Shown: one piece after another, positions 48,128 through 55,701 of the stretch
How positions within the stretch are numbered: the stretch's first letter is position 1
How the letters are laid out: the number at the start of each line of letters is the position of its first letter
Source of the DNA: DAHUYF01 sp035553515
GTDB lineage: Bacteria > Pseudomonadota > Alphaproteobacteria > ATCC43930 > CGMCC-115725
Direction of reading: 5' to 3'
Assembly: GCA_035553515.1 (NCBI GenBank)
Contig: DATNDG010000126.1
Location: forward strand, 1-57,542
Length of the DNA stretch: 57,542 bases
Made by a program: the position numbers and the translations under genes
Notes under the pieces: generated by a model
Databases searched by the model: none
What the model saw: only the letters and a program-made list of their open reading frames with translations
Told to the model about the DNA's origin: nothing

Positions 48128-49693
48128 TCAGTTCACCTGGCGCTCGCGGCCTTGCCAGTAGGGCTTGCGCAGCTCGCGCTTCAGGATCTTGCCCGAGGGG
48201 TTACGCGGCAGCGTCTCGACGAAGTCGATCGAGCGCGGCACCTTGTAGCCGGCAAGCCGCTCGCGCGCATAGTCCATGAGCTCGGCGACCGAGGAGGCGG
48301 CACCCGGGTTGCGGACGATGATCGCCTTCACCGCCTCGCCCCACTGATCGTCCGGCACGCCGATCACCGCAACGTCGGCGACGGCCGGATGGCCGAACAG
48401 CGCGCTTTCGATCTCGGCAGGATAGATGTTCTCGCCGCCGGAGACGATCATGTCCTTGACGCGGTCGTAGATGTAGAGATAGCCGTCCTTGTCGAAATAT
48501 CCGGCATCGCCAGTGTGGAACCAGCCGTCGCGGATCGAGCGCCGCGTCGCCTCCTCGAGATTCCAATAGCCCAGCATCACCTGCGGCGTGCGGCAGATCA
48601 CTTCGCCGACCTCGCCGGGCGGCAGCGCCGCGCCGGCGGCATCGACCACCCTGATCTCGATGCCGTGCATCGGCTTGCCGCAGGACTTCATGCGTTCGAT
48701 GGCGTGCTCGCCGTGGTCCTCGGGCGGCAGATAGGTGATGGCGCCGGTGGTCTCGGTGAGGCCGTAGACCTGCGCCAGGCCGCAACCGAATACCGTCACC
48801 GCATTGCGCAGCAGATCGAGCGGCGCCGGCGAGGCGCCATAGACGATCAGCTCGAGCGAGGAGAAGTCGGTATCGCGGCTTTGCGGCGTCTGCAGCAGGA
48901 ACAGCATCATCGCCGGCACGAAAAGCGCCTTGGTGACGCGGTTCCCCTCGATGATGCGCAGGATCGAAAGCGGGTCGAAATCCCGGGTGAGCAGGTTCTC
49001 GATGCCGCGATAGAGCCCGACCAGCCCCCAGCCGCTGCCGCCTATATGGAAGAGCGGCATGCAGACCAGGTTGACGTCGCCCTCGTGCCAATTCCCCCAT
49101 TGCTCCAGCGCGCCGGGCAGCAGGGTCAGCAGATTGTCGTGGCTGAGCTGCGCTCCCTTAGGGTGGCCGGTGGTGCCGCTGGTGTACATCTGGATGGCGC
49201 AGTCTCGCCCCAGGATGGGCAAGGCGGGATCACCGGCCTTCTGCCGGGCGAGCCAGCTTCGGTAATCCTCCCAGCGCGCATGCCCGCCATCGAGCGCGAT
49301 GATCTCCCGCACAGTCTTGAGCTCGCCCGCTACCTTCTCGACCAGCGGGTAGAAATCGGCGCCGACGAACAGCAGGTCGGCCCTGGCGTCGTTGACGACA
49401 TAGGCGGCTTCGGGCGGCGCCAACCGGAAATTGACCGGCACCAGCACGGCGTTGGCCTTGGTCGCGCCGAACCACAATTCGAAAAAGCCGGGGCCGTTCT
49501 TCGACAGGATGGCGACCCGCGCCTGGGGCGCGATGCCCGCCGCGATCAGCCCCTGCGCGGCCTGGCTCGCGCGCCGGTCGAGCGCGGCGTAGCTGATGGC
49601 CTCGCCCTCGAAGCGGAGCGCGACCTGGTCCGGCCGCTCGGCGGCGTGGCGGCGGGTCACGTCGGCCACCGTCGGAATCGCGAGATTCGGCAT
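48128..49693 (-). CDS. AMP-dependent acyl/aryl-CoA ligase
   Basis: The 521-residue adenylate-forming enzyme has the P-loop YTSGTTGHPKGA (about residue 172), YGLTETTG, the adenine motif GWFHTGDAGYFDKDGYLYIYDR (in two parts), DMIVSGGENIYPAEIE and the C-terminal catalytic Lys in PRNPSGKILKREL. It activates a fatty or aromatic acid as CoA thioester. As first gene of the pca run it may supply an aromatic or side-chain acid to the pathway. RBS GGGAGGA before ATG 49693. Confidence 0.9.
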   Translation of the reverse strand: MPNLAIPTVADVTRRHAAERPDQVALRFEGEAISYAALDRRASQAAQGLIAAGIAPQARVAILSKNGPGFFELWFGATKANAVLVPVNFRLAPPEAAYVVNDARADLLFVGADFYPLVEKVAGELKTVREIIALDGGHARWEDYRSWLARQKAGDPALPILGRDCAIQMYTSGTTGHPKGAQLSHDNLLTLLPGALEQWGNWHEGDVNLVCMPLFHIGGSGWGLVGLYRGIENLLTRDFDPLSILRIIEGNRVTKALFVPAMMLFLLQTPQSRDTDFSSLELIVYGASPAPLDLLRNAVTVFGCGLAQVYGLTETTGAITYLPPEDHGEHAIERMKSCGKPMHGIEIRVVDAAGAALPPGEVGEVICRTPQVMLGYWNLEEATRRSIRDGWFHTGDAGYFDKDGYLYIYDRVKDMIVSGGENIYPAEIESALFGHPAVADVAVIGVPDDQWGEAVKAIIVRNPGAASSVAELMDYARERLAGYKVPRSIDFVETLPRNPSGKILKRELRKPYWQGRERQVN

Positions 49694-49724
49694 GGCGGTT
49701 GTCCTCCCCGGACGATTTTTTCCC

Positions 49725-49753
49725 ATTCTAGACGGGCCCCGGCGCAAGCTCCA
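49725..49753 (-). promoter_or_regulatory. Candidate promoter of the ligase-pca operon
   Basis: Minus-strand TAGAAT (49730-49725), five of six -10 consensus bases, with TGGAGC (49753-49748) 17 bases upstream. The leader would be about 25 bases. No LysR or IclR regulator gene is nearby. Confidence 0.45.
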
Positions 49754-49881
49754 CGGCATTGGGACCCCAGGGTGGTTGTCCGCAACTATCTTTTCTTTTG
49801 CCGAAGCACCCGCGATGCGCCCGCGGCGCGCGAATCTGGGACAGGGCCGGTGGGCGCTTGTTTCCCTTCGGGAGCAGCCCC

Positions 49882-50964
49882 TTGGCCATAGTGACCGACA
49901 GTCGCCAGCGGCTGCCGCCGGGACCGGCGGCAGCGCGCGTTCTCAAAGCAATATTGATCGTGGGGCTGCTGCTTCTGGCGCTGTGGCTCTTCGGCAATGT
50001 TCTGCTGCTGCTCTTCGCCGGCATCCTGCTCGCCGTTCTGCTGTCGGCGCCCGCGCGCTGGTTGAGCGAGCGCAGCGGGATCGGCGAAGGCTGGTGCCTC
50101 GCCGGGGTCATCGCCGCGGCGCTGGTGACCCTGGTCGTGCTCGGCTTCGCGCTGGCGCCGCAGGTGATCGCGCAGATCGGCGAAGTCTCGCGGGAGCTGC
50201 CGCGGGCGCTGCAGGGTACGGTCGATGCGCTCAAGGCAACCGCCATCGGCAAGCTCCTCGTCAGCCATCTGTCCGAGGCCGGCGGCCAGTCGCTGGGCGC
50301 GCTCACCGAGCCGATCCTCAAATCGGTCTCCTCGCTCGCGACCGCGCTGGGCAGCATCGTCTTCGTCGTGGTGGTCGGGATCTATTTCGCGGCGGCGCCA
50401 GGCCATTACCGGCGCGGCCTGCTGCGGCTGGTGCCCTCCGATCGCGCGGGCCGCGTGCAGGAGATTCTGCAAGCGACCGGCTCGACGCTCAAATACTTCC
50501 TCTACGGCAGGCTGCTGTCGATGAGCGTCATCGCCATCTGCTCGATGCTGGGTCTCTGGGTGATCGGCGTGCCGGCCCCGGTGGCGCTCGGCCTGCTCGC
50601 GGGCGTGCTGAGCTTCGTGCCCTATGTGGGGTCCGCCGCCTCGGGCGTACCGCCCTTCCTCCTCGCCTTCACGCAGCAGCCTATCCTCGGCCTCTGGGTC
50701 ATCATCCTTTATCTCGGCATTCACGTGCTCGACGGCTACATCCTGGTGCCGCTGGTGCAGCGGCGGATGGTGCATCTTCTCCCGGCAGTGACGCTCACCG
50801 CGCAGCTAATACTCGGGATTCTCTGGGGGCTGCTCGGCATAGCCGTCGCCACGCCCATGGCCGCGGCGCTGATGACGCTCATCGAGATGGGCTATGTCGA
50901 GGACGTGCTCCACAAGGAACCGCGCAGGATCGGCGCCGGTCGCCGCGCCGACGCGCGCCGCTGA
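49882..50964 (+). CDS. AI-2E family transporter (PerM/TqsA type)
   Basis: The protein of about 360 residues has around eight membrane helices in the AI-2E pattern: an N-terminal pair, a loop region with LPRALQGTVDAL, then GIYFAAAPGHYRRGLLRLVP, the LGLLAGVLSFVPYVGSAASG motif and the end LTAQLILGILWGLLGIAVATPMAAAL. Family members export autoinducer-2 or other solutes; specificity here is unknown. TTG 49882 has GGAG seven bases upstream; GTG 49891 is an alternative. Confidence 0.88.
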   Translation: MAIVTDSRQRLPPGPAAARVLKAILIVGLLLLALWLFGNVLLLLFAGILLAVLLSAPARWLSERSGIGEGWCLAGVIAAALVTLVVLGFALAPQVIAQIGEVSRELPRALQGTVDALKATAIGKLLVSHLSEAGGQSLGALTEPILKSVSSLATALGSIVFVVVVGIYFAAAPGHYRRGLLRLVPSDRAGRVQEILQATGSTLKYFLYGRLLSMSVIAICSMLGLWVIGVPAPVALGLLAGVLSFVPYVGSAASGVPPFLLAFTQQPILGLWVIILYLGIHVLDGYILVPLVQRRMVHLLPAVTLTAQLILGILWGLLGIAVATPMAAALMTLIEMGYVEDVLHKEPRRIGAGRRADARR

Positions 50965-51011
50965 TCCCAAGGCGGCAAGTTGCGGCCGGTGCAGGCGGTC
51001 GGAGGCTCGGC

Positions 51012-51254
51012 TCAGGTGTCGTGCACCGCAACCTGATCCATCAGCCGATCGTCGCGCCGGGTGCGCGGCGGATTCGCCTGTAGCGCCGCTGCGAGAAAGG
51101 CCGCCTCTGCGCCGCGAAAGCGCAAGGTCAGATGGTCGGAGCCGAGCCTAGGCGTGGTACGCACCCGCACCACGATCTCGTAGTTTTCGGGCTCGACGCA
51201 ATGCGGGCCGACATAGGTGACGCCGAGCACGTCGACTTCAAGGCTTTCCGCCAT
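51012..51254 (-). CDS. Small protein of unknown function
   Basis: The 80-residue protein MAESLEVDVLGVTYVGPHCV continues with ENYEIVVRVRTTPRLGSDHL and LRFRGAEAAFLAAALQANPP: alternating strands and a helix, no membrane segment. A strong RBS (GGAGGGAGGAAGCG) supports it. I do not recognise a family. The 290 bases up to the phasin gene at 51545 hold no further gene, only the Crp/Fnr-type box at 51475-51488. Confidence 0.6.
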   Translation of the reverse strand: MAESLEVDVLGVTYVGPHCVEPENYEIVVRVRTTPRLGSDHLTLRFRGAEAAFLAAALQANPPRTRRDDRLMDQVAVHDT

Positions 51255-51474
51255 CGCTTCCTCCCTCCTGCAACGCGCATGCATGCAGCGCGTTCCGGAC
51301 GTGCCGCGAGATCTCAGCGCATCCGCGACGGAAGCCTGATCGTCTCGCCATCGACGATGAAGGTGCCCTCACCACCTCGAGGATGAAGCGATTGTAGCGC
51401 GTTCCCTCGCGCGTGTCGGCCAGTTTGCGTTCGAGCTTGGCGAAGCTTCTATCCCACCCCGGACAGCGGCGCCA

Positions 51475-51488
51475 TTGACCCAGATCAA
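51475..51488. promoter_or_regulatory. FNR/FixK/NnrR-type box upstream of the phasin-like gene
   Basis: TTGAC-CCAG-ATCAA fits TTG(A/C)-N6-(T/G)CAA and nine of ten bases of TTGAT-N4-ATCAA. The centre is about 63 bases before the ATG, which would place it near -41.5 of a transcript starting near 51523. Confidence 0.65.
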
Positions 51489-51544
51489 TGAACCGGCGCC
51501 GGCGCGGTGCTGTCCTTCGATTTTTCAAACCGGAGGAATGAGTC

Positions 51545-51922
51545 ATGCCCGACGACGCGAAGCCGGCGAAGTCTCGCCGCGCCACGGCGCAAGCGCCGGA
51601 GATGAATTGGAAGCTCGCGGCGGCGCTGTTTGAAGGCAATCAGCGGCTCTTCAGCCGCTGGCTGGAGAGCGTCGCCGCGTTCTCGCAGGAAGTCGCGCGT
51701 TTCACGCAGAGCCGTCTGGAGCAGGATATGGCGGCCTGGCAAGCGCTCGCCGGCTGCCGCGGCGTCGATGAGGCGCTCGACTGCCAGCGGCGCTTCGCCG
51801 CCGATGCGGCCGATCAATATGCCGGGGAGATCGCCAAGCTGTCACAGATGCTGGTGAAGCTGGGCGGCGAAAGCCTGTCGCTCGCGCAGCGGCAGAGCGG
51901 CGGTCAGCCAAGCGCGTCATAG
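51545..51922 (+). CDS. Phasin-like protein
   Basis: The 125-residue helical protein has the phasin pattern: MNWKLAAALFEGNQRLFSRW, LESVAAFSQEVARFTQSRLE, DMAAWQALAGC, then QRRFAADAADQYAGEIAKLS. Phasins coat PHA granules. Start is ATG 51545 with GGAGGA before it. The FNR-type box upstream suggests low-oxygen or NO control rather than PhaR. Its end overlaps the convergent zinc-ribbon gene by 19 bases. Confidence 0.75.
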   Translation: MPDDAKPAKSRRATAQAPEMNWKLAAALFEGNQRLFSRWLESVAAFSQEVARFTQSRLEQDMAAWQALAGCRGVDEALDCQRRFAADAADQYAGEIAKLSQMLVKLGGESLSLAQRQSGGQPSAS

Positions 51923-52131
51923 GCCCGGCGCACCGCCAGCTCGATCACCGCCTCGGCCTCGCTGCCCCAGGTCATGTACTCGCAGTGGTCGCAGACCGCG
52001 ACGAGGATGGTAACCTCGCAGCGCACGGGGCCTCTGTCGGTCCCCTGCAGGAAGGCGATCGTCTCGATGCGCCTGGTGAAATGGCCGCGCCTGCACACCG
52101 GGCAGAGCTCCGCGCCCTCGACATTCGTCAC
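51904..52131 (-). CDS. Small zinc-ribbon protein (YgiT-like)
   Basis: The 75-residue protein has two Cys pairs, LCPVCRRG near residue 10 and VCDHCEYMTWGSEAEAVIEL near residue 45, a zinc-ribbon of the YgiT/MqsA N-terminal type without the helix-turn-helix half. No toxin gene is next to it. GTG 52131 is used; a TTG at 52167 would add a further CGAC pair. Confidence 0.6.
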   Translation of the reverse strand: MTNVEGAELCPVCRRGHFTRRIETIAFLQGTDRGPVRCEVTILVAVCDHCEYMTWGSEAEAVIELAVRRAYDALG

Positions 52132-52342
52132 TCGCCGCGAGCTCGGATCACATGCGCCACACCCCAACCTGCCGAAGGCGGGAGTGACGGAGGTGTGACG
52201 GAGATCACACCCCGCGACCGCAGCCCCGAGCCCTCACACCGAACCGTCTAGCGACAGCGGAGAAACAGCGAACGGTTGCGAAAAATCGCACGGCGGCACC
52301 TGGGGACGGGTACGCTACCGGCCGGCCATTTCCGTCACGACG

Positions 52343-52356
52343 TTGATCCAGCGCAA
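52343..52356. promoter_or_regulatory. FNR/FixK-type box upstream of the DUF1858 gene
   Basis: TTGAT-CCAG-CGCAA fits TTG(A/C)-N6-(T/G)CAA. It lies about 86 bases before the ATG of the DUF1858 gene and shares the CCAG centre with the box at 51475. Confidence 0.6.
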
Positions 52357-52402
52357 CCTTGCCCGCTGCGCGGCCCGCCCCGCCTTGCCATATCGAAGGC
52401 AT

Positions 52403-52420
52403 CGCGCGCGAAAGCGCGCG
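52403..52420 (+). promoter_or_regulatory. GNRA-loop hairpin next to the DUF1858 ribosome binding site
   Basis: CGCGCGC-GAAA-GCGCGCG is a perfect 7-bp GC stem with a GNRA tetraloop, ending two bases before the GGAGG of the DUF1858 gene. It may affect ribosome access or mRNA stability. Confidence 0.45.
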
Positions 52421-52435
52421 CGGAGGTGAACCGGC

Positions 52436-52636
52436 ATGAACGTCTCGACCGACCGCGACCGGACCATCGAGGAAATCCTGGCGCAGCAGCCCAGGGCCGC
52501 CCGCGTCTTCCTGCGGCGCAAGATGGCGTGCATCGGCTGCAGCATGGCGCGCTTCGACACGCTGCGCGAGGCGGCGCGCAGCTACGGCATTCCCGAGGCG
52601 GAGCTGTTCGAGGATATCGCCCGGCTTGAGCGCTAG
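52436..52636 (+). CDS. DUF1858 domain protein
   Basis: The 66-residue protein has the DUF1858 pattern: RTIEEILAQQPRAARVFLRR, MACIGCSMARFDTLREAARS and YGIPEAELFEDIARLE. The CxxC (CIGC) is the family's conserved Cys pair. DUF1858 is also the N-terminal domain of Fe-S repair proteins (ScdA/YtfE type) and of some hybrid-cluster-associated proteins, so a role in NO or redox stress is likely. GGAGG precedes the ATG. Confidence 0.9.
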   Translation: MNVSTDRDRTIEEILAQQPRAARVFLRRKMACIGCSMARFDTLREAARSYGIPEAELFEDIARLER

Positions 52637-52647
52637 GAGCCAGGCTC

Positions 52648-53361
52648 CTAGGAGTCGAGCTCCTCGGCGATGGCGACGAGCCGGTGCGGCTGGCGGATGA
52701 CGATCCGCCGGCGGCCGCCGTCGAGGATGCCATCTCCTTCCCACTTCGCGAGCGTGCGGCTCACGGTGTGGAGCGTGGCGCCGGTCATGTCCGCGATATC
52801 CTGACGGGTGATCGGAAAATCGACCTCGACGCCCTCGGCGGTCTTCCGCCCGGAATGATGCGCGAGCCGCAGCAATCCGTGGGCGATCCGGCGTTCGACG
52901 CGCTCGGTCGAGATCTCACGGAAGCGCGCGCGCATGTCGCGCATCCGCGCGCCCATGCCGGCAAGCGCGTTGGTGGAGATCGCGGGGTGGTGCTCGACCA
53001 GTTTCTTGAGCGAGGGGACGCTCCAGGTGAGCGCCAGGCTCTCGCACAGCGCCAGCGCCGTTGCCGGATAATGCGTCTCGCCCATCAAGCTGACGCAGCC
53101 GAAAAACTCGCCGGGCCTCACCACATGCACCACCACCTGCTGCCCCGCCGACGTGGTCTGAACGGCTTTCACGTGACCGTCCAGCAGCACGAAGAATGCG
53201 GCGGCCGGCGCACCTTGCTCGAAGACGGGATCGCCCTTGGCGATGCGCTTCACATGCGCATCTGCCAGCACCTCCTGGCGCGCGGCGGCATCGAGTCCGG
53301 CGAACAGCGGCACATCGGCGAGGACCGAAGGATCGGGTCTGAACCTGGCAGCGCCCAGCAT
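52648..53361 (-). CDS. Crp/Fnr-family regulator, NnrR/DNR-like
   Basis: The protein is about 237 residues with an N-terminal cyclic-nucleotide-like domain (DVPLFAGLDAAARQEVLADA, GDPVFEQGAPAAAFFVLLDG, VVHVVRPGEFFGCVSLMG), a dimer helix and an HTH: ITRQDIADMTGATLHTVSRT. The recognition helix has HTVSR as in NO-responsive NnrR/DNR proteins instead of the ExxSR of FNR, and there are no Cys for an Fe-S cluster. It lies among the three boxes it probably binds. TTG 53367 has a better-spaced GGAGG. Confidence 0.88.
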   Translation of the reverse strand: MLGAARFRPDPSVLADVPLFAGLDAAARQEVLADAHVKRIAKGDPVFEQGAPAAAFFVLLDGHVKAVQTTSAGQQVVVHVVRPGEFFGCVSLMGETHYPATALALCESLALTWSVPSLKKLVEHHPAISTNALAGMGARMRDMRARFREISTERVERRIAHGLLRLAHHSGRKTAEGVEVDFPITRQDIADMTGATLHTVSRTLAKWEGDGILDGGRRRIVIRQPHRLVAIAEELDS

Positions 53362-53449
53362 GGTCAAGGGGCACCTCCCCCCAAGAGATAAGCAGACCGA
53401 TGGCTAGCGCCAACTGAATTCGCGTTCAAAGGGCAGAAAGCGCGCGAGA

Positions 53450-53463
53450 TTGCTCCGGCGCAA
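53450..53463. promoter_or_regulatory. FNR/FixK-type box upstream of the membrane protein operon
   Basis: TTGC-TCCGGC-GCAA fits TTG(A/C)-N6-(T/G)CAA with perfect outer arms. It lies between the Crp/Fnr gene and the divergent membrane protein gene; AAGATT at 53486-53491 would be the -10 if the box is at -41.5. Confidence 0.6.
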
Positions 53464-53529
53464 AGACGCCGGCCGCTTCACGCCCAAGATTCCGCCCGTC
53501 ATGAGGCGCTGCCATCGGATCGACGGGCG

Positions 53530-54870
53530 ATGATACCGTTAACGGGCGCGACGCTGTCGCGCTGGACCCCAGCCTATTTCGCCACTGCCTTTGCCGCGCT
53601 GCTGGCCGCGGAAGCACTGGTCGCGGGCGGGCTTGCCTATCCCGCGGCGCCGCTCCTCGCTCCCGGCTCGCTGGTGGCGGTCCATCTCGTTACCATCGGC
53701 TGGCTCAGCCTGCTCATGCTGGGAGCGCTCCACCAGTTCCTGCCGGTCATCGCCGCGCGCCCGCTTGCGAGCGACCGGGCAGCGCTGGTTTCGCTGCTGC
53801 TGATCGGGGTGGGGCTCGCGGCGATGATCTGCGGCTTCCTCGCCCTCACCGGCAGCGGCGCGCCGGTTTGGCTGCTGCCCGTCGGCGGCTCCTCGGTGCT
53901 GGCGGGATTTCTCTGCGCGATCGCCAATTTCGCCGTCACGCTGAGAGGCGTTCGGCCGCTGCCGCTGCCGGCGCGCTTCGTCGCCGCGGCACTGGGCTTC
54001 CTGGTGCTCGCCGCGCTGCTCGGGCTCAGCTTCGGCCTCGCCTTCAGCCTGCCCTCGCCTCCTGCCTGGCTCGCAGTGCTCGCGGCGCAGGGTCTGCCGC
54101 TTCACCTCGCCGCCGGCATCGGCGGCTGGTTCACGCTGACCGCGATCGGTGTCGGCTACAAGCTGCTGCCGATGTTCATGCTGGCCGAAGAAGATCGCGG
54201 CCGCACCGGCACGGGCATCCTCTTGCTGCTGGCGCTGGGCCTTGGCCTGGCATGGGCCGCAGCGCTTGCCGCCGTCCTTTTCGACGCTTCCTCGTCGCTC
54301 GCTGAAGCCGCGGGAGAAGCCGCGTTCGCGGCGGGGCTCGTCCTTTATCTCTGGGACATGCAGCATCTTTATCGCAGCCGCCTTCGTCGCCCGCTCGAGC
54401 TCAACAGCCTTACCGCGGCCGCGTCCCTGGGGGTGCTGGGTCTGGTGCTCGCCGGCGCGCTCGCAGCGCCGCTGTACCCGGCGGCGTTGGATGCGGTGCC
54501 GGCGCTGCTGCTGCTGGCGGTGACGGGGTGGCTCTCGCTGCTCGGCCTCGGGCAGCTCTACAAGATCGTGCCGTTCCTGACCTGGCTCGAGCGCTACGCG
54601 CCGCGCCTCGGGCGCGGGCGCGTGCCCCGCGTCCAGGATCTCGTGAAGGAGTCGCGGGCGCGCGCGTGGTTCGGGCTCTTCCTGTCGGGCGCGCTGGTGA
54701 CGACGGCGGCTGCCCTGCTCGCCATGCCCGCTCTCGCCAGGGTCGGAGCCGCGATGCTGCTGCTCTCGACGCTCGTCATCGGCCGCGAATTGCTGCGCGC
54801 GCGGCGCGGCGCGCCAAGCGCGCCGCAGCCCGCCTCCCCTTCCCGCCCTTCCATCATCGGGAGTCATTGA
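53530..54870 (+). CDS. Polytopic heme-copper-oxidase/NnrS-like membrane protein
   Basis: The 446-residue protein has about twelve membrane helices. His residues lie within or near helices: LVAVHLVTIGWLSLLMLGAL and HQFLPVI, LPLHLAAGIGGWFTLTAIGV, LWDMQHLY. The HxxxxGWxxL pattern repeated in two halves recalls cytochrome oxidase subunit I-like and NnrS-like heme proteins, but the copper His pair is not evident. It may bind heme or sense/handle NO. It is the first gene of the operon with DUF2249 and MIP18-like genes. Confidence 0.75.
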   Translation: MIPLTGATLSRWTPAYFATAFAALLAAEALVAGGLAYPAAPLLAPGSLVAVHLVTIGWLSLLMLGALHQFLPVIAARPLASDRAALVSLLLIGVGLAAMICGFLALTGSGAPVWLLPVGGSSVLAGFLCAIANFAVTLRGVRPLPLPARFVAAALGFLVLAALLGLSFGLAFSLPSPPAWLAVLAAQGLPLHLAAGIGGWFTLTAIGVGYKLLPMFMLAEEDRGRTGTGILLLLALGLGLAWAAALAAVLFDASSSLAEAAGEAAFAAGLVLYLWDMQHLYRSRLRRPLELNSLTAAASLGVLGLVLAGALAAPLYPAALDAVPALLLLAVTGWLSLLGLGQLYKIVPFLTWLERYAPRLGRGRVPRVQDLVKESRARAWFGLFLSGALVTTAAALLAMPALARVGAAMLLLSTLVIGRELLRARRGAPSAPQPASPSRPSIIGSH

Positions 54871-54871
54871 G

Positions 54872-55393
54872 ATGAACCATCAATCCTATGCGACGCTCGA
54901 CGTGCGCCCCATCCTGCTCGCCGGCGGCGAGCCTTTCGCGGCGATCATGCAGTCGGTCGCGGCGCTGAAGCCCGGCGAAGGGCTGCGCCTGCTCGCGACC
55001 TTCGAGCCGCTGCCGTTGTTCAAGGTCCTCGGCGCCAAGGGCTTCAGCCATGAGGCGCGGCGTCTCGACCAGGGCGACTGGGAAGTGCTGTTCACGCCGG
55101 CGGGGCAGCCGCAGCAACCCGCGGCTCCCGGCGCCACACCAGCCAATTCCGGTGCATGGGCGGCGCCGTCGGTCAAGCTCGACAATCGCGGACTGGCACC
55201 GCCGGAGCCGATGATCCGCATTCTCGAGGCGCTGGAGCAGATGCAGGCCGGCGAGGTGCTGGAGGTCTTCAACGACCGCGAGCCGCATTTCCTCTATCCC
55301 GAGCTCGCCCAGCGCGGCCACGCCATTTCGACCGAGCGGCAAGGCGATGGCTACCGGCTGCTCATTCGCCGCAGCGGCGCGGGCGCGTCATGA
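54872..55393 (+). CDS. Tandem DUF2249 protein
   Basis: The 173-residue protein has two DUF2249 domains: residues about 8-76 (LDVRPILLAGGEPFAAIMQS to WEVLFTP) and about 98-168 (VKLDNRGLAPPEPMIRILEA to YRLLIRR), joined by a Pro/Ala linker. DUF2249 has a SirA/TusA-like fold and is often found with nitric oxide or denitrification genes. In domain two, REPHFLYPELAQRGH is the family's main motif. It starts one base after the membrane protein gene. Confidence 0.88.
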   Translation: MNHQSYATLDVRPILLAGGEPFAAIMQSVAALKPGEGLRLLATFEPLPLFKVLGAKGFSHEARRLDQGDWEVLFTPAGQPQQPAAPGATPANSGAWAAPSVKLDNRGLAPPEPMIRILEALEQMQAGEVLEVFNDREPHFLYPELAQRGHAISTERQGDGYRLLIRRSGAGAS

Positions 55394-55701
55394 GCGCGCC
55401 CACCACCGAAGCGGTGCTTGCGGCGCTGCATGACGTGATCGATCCCGAGCTCGGCTACAACATCGTCGATCTCGGGCTCGTCTACGATGTCACGGTCGAC
55501 GAGCGCGGCGAAGCGGCCATCGTCATGACCACGACCAGCCCCGGCTGTCCTGCGACCGCGGCGCTGCGCGAGGGCGCGCGCGAATGCACGTCGCTCATTC
55601 CCGGCATCGCCGGCGTCGATGTGCAGATGGTGTGGTCGCCGCGCTGGACGCCCGCGCGCATGAGCCCCGAGGCGAAGCGGCATTTCGGCGTCGCGTCATG
55701 A
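55390..55701 (+). CDS. MIP18/SufT-family (DUF59) metal-sulfur cluster assembly factor
   Basis: The 103-residue protein has the DUF59 pattern: LHDVIDPELGYNIVDLGLVY (about residues 12-31), VMTTTSPGCPATAAL with the conserved Cys, and VQMVWSPRWTPARMSPEAKR. Members take part in Fe-S cluster maturation (SufT, MIP18, phenylacetate PaaD). Here it is coupled by ATGA overlaps to DUF2249 genes on both sides, so it may load or repair the metal centre of a local target. Confidence 0.92.
   Translation: MSAPTTEAVLAALHDVIDPELGYNIVDLGLVYDVTVDERGEAAIVMTTTSPGCPATAALREGARECTSLIPGIAGVDVQMVWSPRWTPARMSPEAKRHFGVAS

Noticed and set aside
51904..52131. MqsA-type antitoxin
   Set aside because: It has the zinc-ribbon but no helix-turn-helix domain and no adjacent MqsR-like toxin.
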